From: Nocardioides sp. Iso805N
GTDB taxonomy: Bacteria > Actinomycetota > Actinomycetes > Propionibacteriales > Nocardioidaceae
Assembly (NCBI RefSeq): GCF_000364605.1
Contig: NZ_KB822580.1
Coordinates: forward strand, 4,823-68,822
DNA: 64,000 nt
Direction: 5' to 3'
In this document: positions 61,837 through 64,000 of the stretch, in pieces
How the letters are laid out: every line of letters starts with the position of its first letter
How positions within the stretch are numbered: the first letter of the stretch is position 1
Translations under genes and position numbers: made by a program
The notes under the pieces: model-generated
Databases searched by the model: none
What the model saw: only the letters and a program-made list of their open reading frames with translations
What the model was told of the DNA's origin: nothing

Positions 61837-63939
61837 ATGCCGGTGCACTACCCCTTTTCTGCTGTCCTCGGCTGTGCGCTGACCGCGCCCCACGGGTCGG
61901 GGCCCGAGAGTCTCGACGACATGGGGCTGGCGCTCATCCTCACCTCGATCTCACCCGAGATCGGTGGGGTGCTGGTCCGGGGCGAGAAGGGCACCGCCAA
62001 GTCGACCACCGTGCGTGCGCTGGCGAGCGTGCTCCCGCCGGTCCGGGTGTACGCCGGCGACCGCTTCTCCATCGACCCCGCCGACCCCGCCGCGGTGTCG
62101 CCCGACGGTGCCTTCGCGGAGGTGGAGACGCGGCCGGTGCGGCTCGTCGAGCTGCCGGTGGGCGCGACCGAGGACCGCGTGCTCGGCTCGCTGCACCTGG
62201 AGCGGGCGCTCTCGCACGGCAAGGTGGAGTACGAGCCAGGCCTGCTGGCGCGCGCCCACCGTGGGCTGCTCTACGTCGACGAGGTCAACCTGCTCCACGA
62301 CCACCTGGTCGACCTGCTGCTGGACGCGGCCGCGATGGGCCGGGTCAGCGTGGAGCGCGACGGGGTGTCGGTCGAGTACGCCGCCCGCTTCGTCCTCATC
62401 GGCACCATGAATCCCGAAGAGGGGGAGCTGCGTCCGCAGCTGCTCGATCGGTTCGGGCTGACGGTCGAGGTGGCGGCGCCGCGCGAACCCGCGCTCCGGG
62501 TCGAGGTGGTCCGCCGCCGGATGGCCTACGACGCCGACCCGACCGCGTTCTCCGCGCGCTACACGGCGGCCGACGAGGCGCTGGCGACGCGGGTCGCCGA
62601 TGCCCGTGAGCGGGTGGGCTCGGTGCGGCTGGGTGATTCGGCCCTGCTGAAGATCGCCGAGGTGTGCGCGGCGTTCGAGGTCGACGGGCTGCGCGCCGAC
62701 ATCGTCACGGCCCGGACGGCGGTGGCACATGCGGCCTGGTCAGGTCGCACCTGGGTCATCCGCGACGACATCCGGCGTGCCGCGCTGCTCGCGCTGCCGC
62801 ACCGCCGCCGGCGCAACCCCTTCGACGCGCCCGGCCTCGACGAGGAGCTCCTCGACCGCATCCTGGGTGACGACGAGCTGCCGCCCGAGCCGCCCGGTGA
62901 TCGCACCCCGGACGAGACGGTGGGCGACACGCCGGAGACCTCCACCGATTCGTCCGGGGAACCAGGAGCCTCTGACGCCCCGGACCAAACCGTGGCTGAC
63001 ACGCCGGAGACCCCCACCGATTCGTCCGGGGAACCAGGAGCCTCAGACGCCCCGGACCAAACCGTGGCTGACACGCCGGAGAGCCCCACAGGTTCGTCCG
63101 GGGCGCAGGTCGCGAAGGCGGCTGCCCCCTACCGGCCCAAGCTGCTCAAGGTCGACGGCCTCGGTGCGGGCGAATCCGGCCGCCGGAGCAGGGCGATCGC
63201 AGGCACCGGCCGGCGCGTGGGCGCGCGTCGGCCCGACGGCCCGACGGGGTCGCTTCACCTGGTCGAGACCCTGCTCGCGGCCGCAGGCAAGCAGGCCACG
63301 CGCGAGCGGGTCGGGCGCCGCGTGACGTTGCAGGCCGAGGACCTGCGCGTCGCCGTACGCGAGGGACGCGAGGCCAACCTCGTCCTCTTCTGCGTGGACG
63401 CGAGCGGCTCGATGGCGGCACGCAAGCGGATGACCCAGGTCAAGACCGCCGTACTCTCGCTCCTGCTCGACGCCTACCGCCGCCGCGACAAGGTCGGGCT
63501 GATCACCTTCCGCGGCAGCGCCGCCGAGCTGACCCTGCCGCCGACACACTCGATCGACATCGCCGCGGCCCGGCTCGACGGACTGCCCGCCGGCGGTCGT
63601 ACGCCGCTGGCTGAGGGGTTGCTCGAGGCGGCCAGGGTGCTGCAGCGCGAACGGCTCCGTGATCCGCGGCTTCGTCCGCTCCTCGTGGTGGTCACCGACG
63701 GCCGGGCGACCGGCGGCGCCGAGCCGAAGGCGGCCGTCGCGCGCTCGCTGCAGGCGGCTCAGTACGTCGCCGCCCTCGGCGTGACGACCGTCGTGGTCGA
63801 CAGCGAGTCCGGGCCGCTGCGGCTAGGCCTGGCCCGCGCGCTGGCCGAGACCCTGGGCGCCGAGCACCTGCCGGTCGCCGACGTCAGCGCCGAGGCACTG
63901 ACCTCGACCGTCCACGCCCGCGTGAGGGGAGCAGCCTGA
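61837..63939 (+). CDS. ChlI/ChlD-type AAA+ and VWA chelatase subunit
   Basis: A 700-residue fusion of magnesium-chelatase I and D parts, the form used by actinobacteria as motor for cobalt insertion with CobN. The AAA+ part has Walker A GEKGTAKST (about residues 49-57), Walker B GLLYVDEVNLL (about 144) and sensor TMNPEEGELRPQLLDRF. A linker (about 345-425) holds 24-residue repeats with TDSSGEPGASDAPDQTVADTP units in parts. The C-terminal VWA domain has the metal site DASGSMAARKR (about 522) and VVTDGRATGG. It starts right after riboswitch 2 and overlaps cobO by one base. Confidence 0.9.
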   Translation: MPVHYPFSAVLGCALTAPHGSGPESLDDMGLALILTSISPEIGGVLVRGEKGTAKSTTVRALASVLPPVRVYAGDRFSIDPADPAAVSPDGAFAEVETRPVRLVELPVGATEDRVLGSLHLERALSHGKVEYEPGLLARAHRGLLYVDEVNLLHDHLVDLLLDAAAMGRVSVERDGVSVEYAARFVLIGTMNPEEGELRPQLLDRFGLTVEVAAPREPALRVEVVRRRMAYDADPTAFSARYTAADEALATRVADARERVGSVRLGDSALLKIAEVCAAFEVDGLRADIVTARTAVAHAAWSGRTWVIRDDIRRAALLALPHRRRRNPFDAPGLDEELLDRILGDDELPPEPPGDRTPDETVGDTPETSTDSSGEPGASDAPDQTVADTPETPTDSSGEPGASDAPDQTVADTPESPTGSSGAQVAKAAAPYRPKLLKVDGLGAGESGRRSRAIAGTGRRVGARRPDGPTGSLHLVETLLAAAGKQATRERVGRRVTLQAEDLRVAVREGREANLVLFCVDASGSMAARKRMTQVKTAVLSLLLDAYRRRDKVGLITFRGSAAELTLPPTHSIDIAAARLDGLPAGGRTPLAEGLLEAARVLQRERLRDPRLRPLLVVVTDGRATGGAEPKAAVARSLQAAQYVAALGVTTVVVDSESGPLRLGLARALAETLGAEHLPVADVSAEALTSTVHARVRGAA
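62909..63104. repeat. 72-bp tandem repeat in the chelatase linker
   Basis: About 2.5 copies with a 72-base period (for example ACCGATTCGTCCGG at 62944 and 63016). The first two units are nearly identical. The repeat keeps the frame and encodes a disordered acidic linker. Confidence 0.8.
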
Positions 63940-64000
63940 TGCCGCAGGGCAAGCCGCTCGTCGTACCCGCGGACGGGCTCACGACCAGGCAGCGCCGCAA
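63939..64000 (+). CDS. cobO: Cob(I)yrinic acid a,c-diamide adenosyltransferase (start only)
   Basis: The first 20 codons are seen: MPQGKPLVVPADGLTTRQRR. This is the characteristic N-terminus of actinobacterial CobO (CobA/BtuR type), which adds the adenosyl group to the corrin. The ATG overlaps the stop of the chelatase gene (TGATG), so it belongs to the riboswitch 2 operon. The gene continues beyond the window. Confidence 0.85.
   Translation, partial: MPQGKPLVVPADGLTTRQRR

Overview
The window is one contiguous piece of a high-GC actinobacterial chromosome. Nearly every codon ends in G or C and GTG starts are common. It carries WhiB1, a SigR/RsrA pair of the mycothiol type, the 24-residue actinobacterial ribosomal protein bL37, a fused Kgd/SucA, nickel superoxide dismutase with its protease, and a DUF222/HNH (13E12-type) endonuclease. 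Gene content and style fit Nocardioides or another Nocardioidaceae genus. This assignment is inferred from gene content; no 16S rRNA is present. I saw no tRNA, rRNA, CRISPR array, prophage or insertion sequence. No gene-free stretch reaches 300 bases; the longest are 16018-16270, 53270-53503, 33089-33311 and 9332-9548.

Layout. 1-4400: a truncated HNH endonuclease, an ADP-ribosylglycohydrolase, an MFS exporter, a 22-bp tandem repeat, two small proteins, an NAD(P)-binding protein and a cytidylyltransferase-like protein. 4456-19479: a catabolic island of CoA-thioester chemistry. It has a rightward arm (two acyl-CoA dehydrogenases, MFS, SDR with an in-frame stop), a leftward operon (MFS, SDR, acyl-CoA dehydrogenase, ADP-forming acyl-CoA ligase, MaoC hydratase), a TetR regulator, and a second rightward arm (metallo-beta-lactamase-fold hydrolase, DUF35 protein, thiolase-like protein). 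The three promoter regions share a TAGAA-N5-TTCTA operator, so the island looks like one regulon. 19525-25033: housekeeping and membrane genes (DUF445, APC permease, FKBP, S4 protein, HisN, DUF2231). 25134-30525: a soluble PAS-GAF-methyl-accepting protein, RsgA, AroA, and a DoxX protein with a histone-H1-like tail.

30563-41732 is rich in regulators: an ECF sigma factor fused to a zinc finger, a membrane helix and an extracellular Ig/cadherin-like tail; a divergent degenerate GGDEF protein; SRAP; SigR-RsrA with a canonical SigR autopromoter; bL37; the PdtaS histidine kinase; WhiB1 with a CRP site; and a SigB/F-type sigma factor with an RsbW-like partner. 41907-49407: SodN/SodX, malic enzyme, alcohol dehydrogenase/SDR, and a TetR-controlled ferredoxin reductase plus DesA3-type desaturase. 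49526-53269: Kgd, the 2-oxoglutarate node of the TCA cycle.

55445-64000 (end): aerobic cobalamin biosynthesis. A B12 riboswitch precedes cobG-cobH-cobIJ-cobM-bluB. cobL lies convergent to this operon. A second B12 riboswitch precedes a ChlI/ChlD-type chelatase gene and the start of cobO. A 36-bp palindrome that is intergenic at 49162 recurs inside the cobIJ coding sequence, at the seam between the two enzymes.

The best candidates for under-described biology are the membrane-spanning sigma factor, the TetR catabolic regulon with a Cys-less thiolase and a probably heteromeric dehydrogenase, the SigR dual-start arrangement, and the palindrome domesticated as a protein linker.
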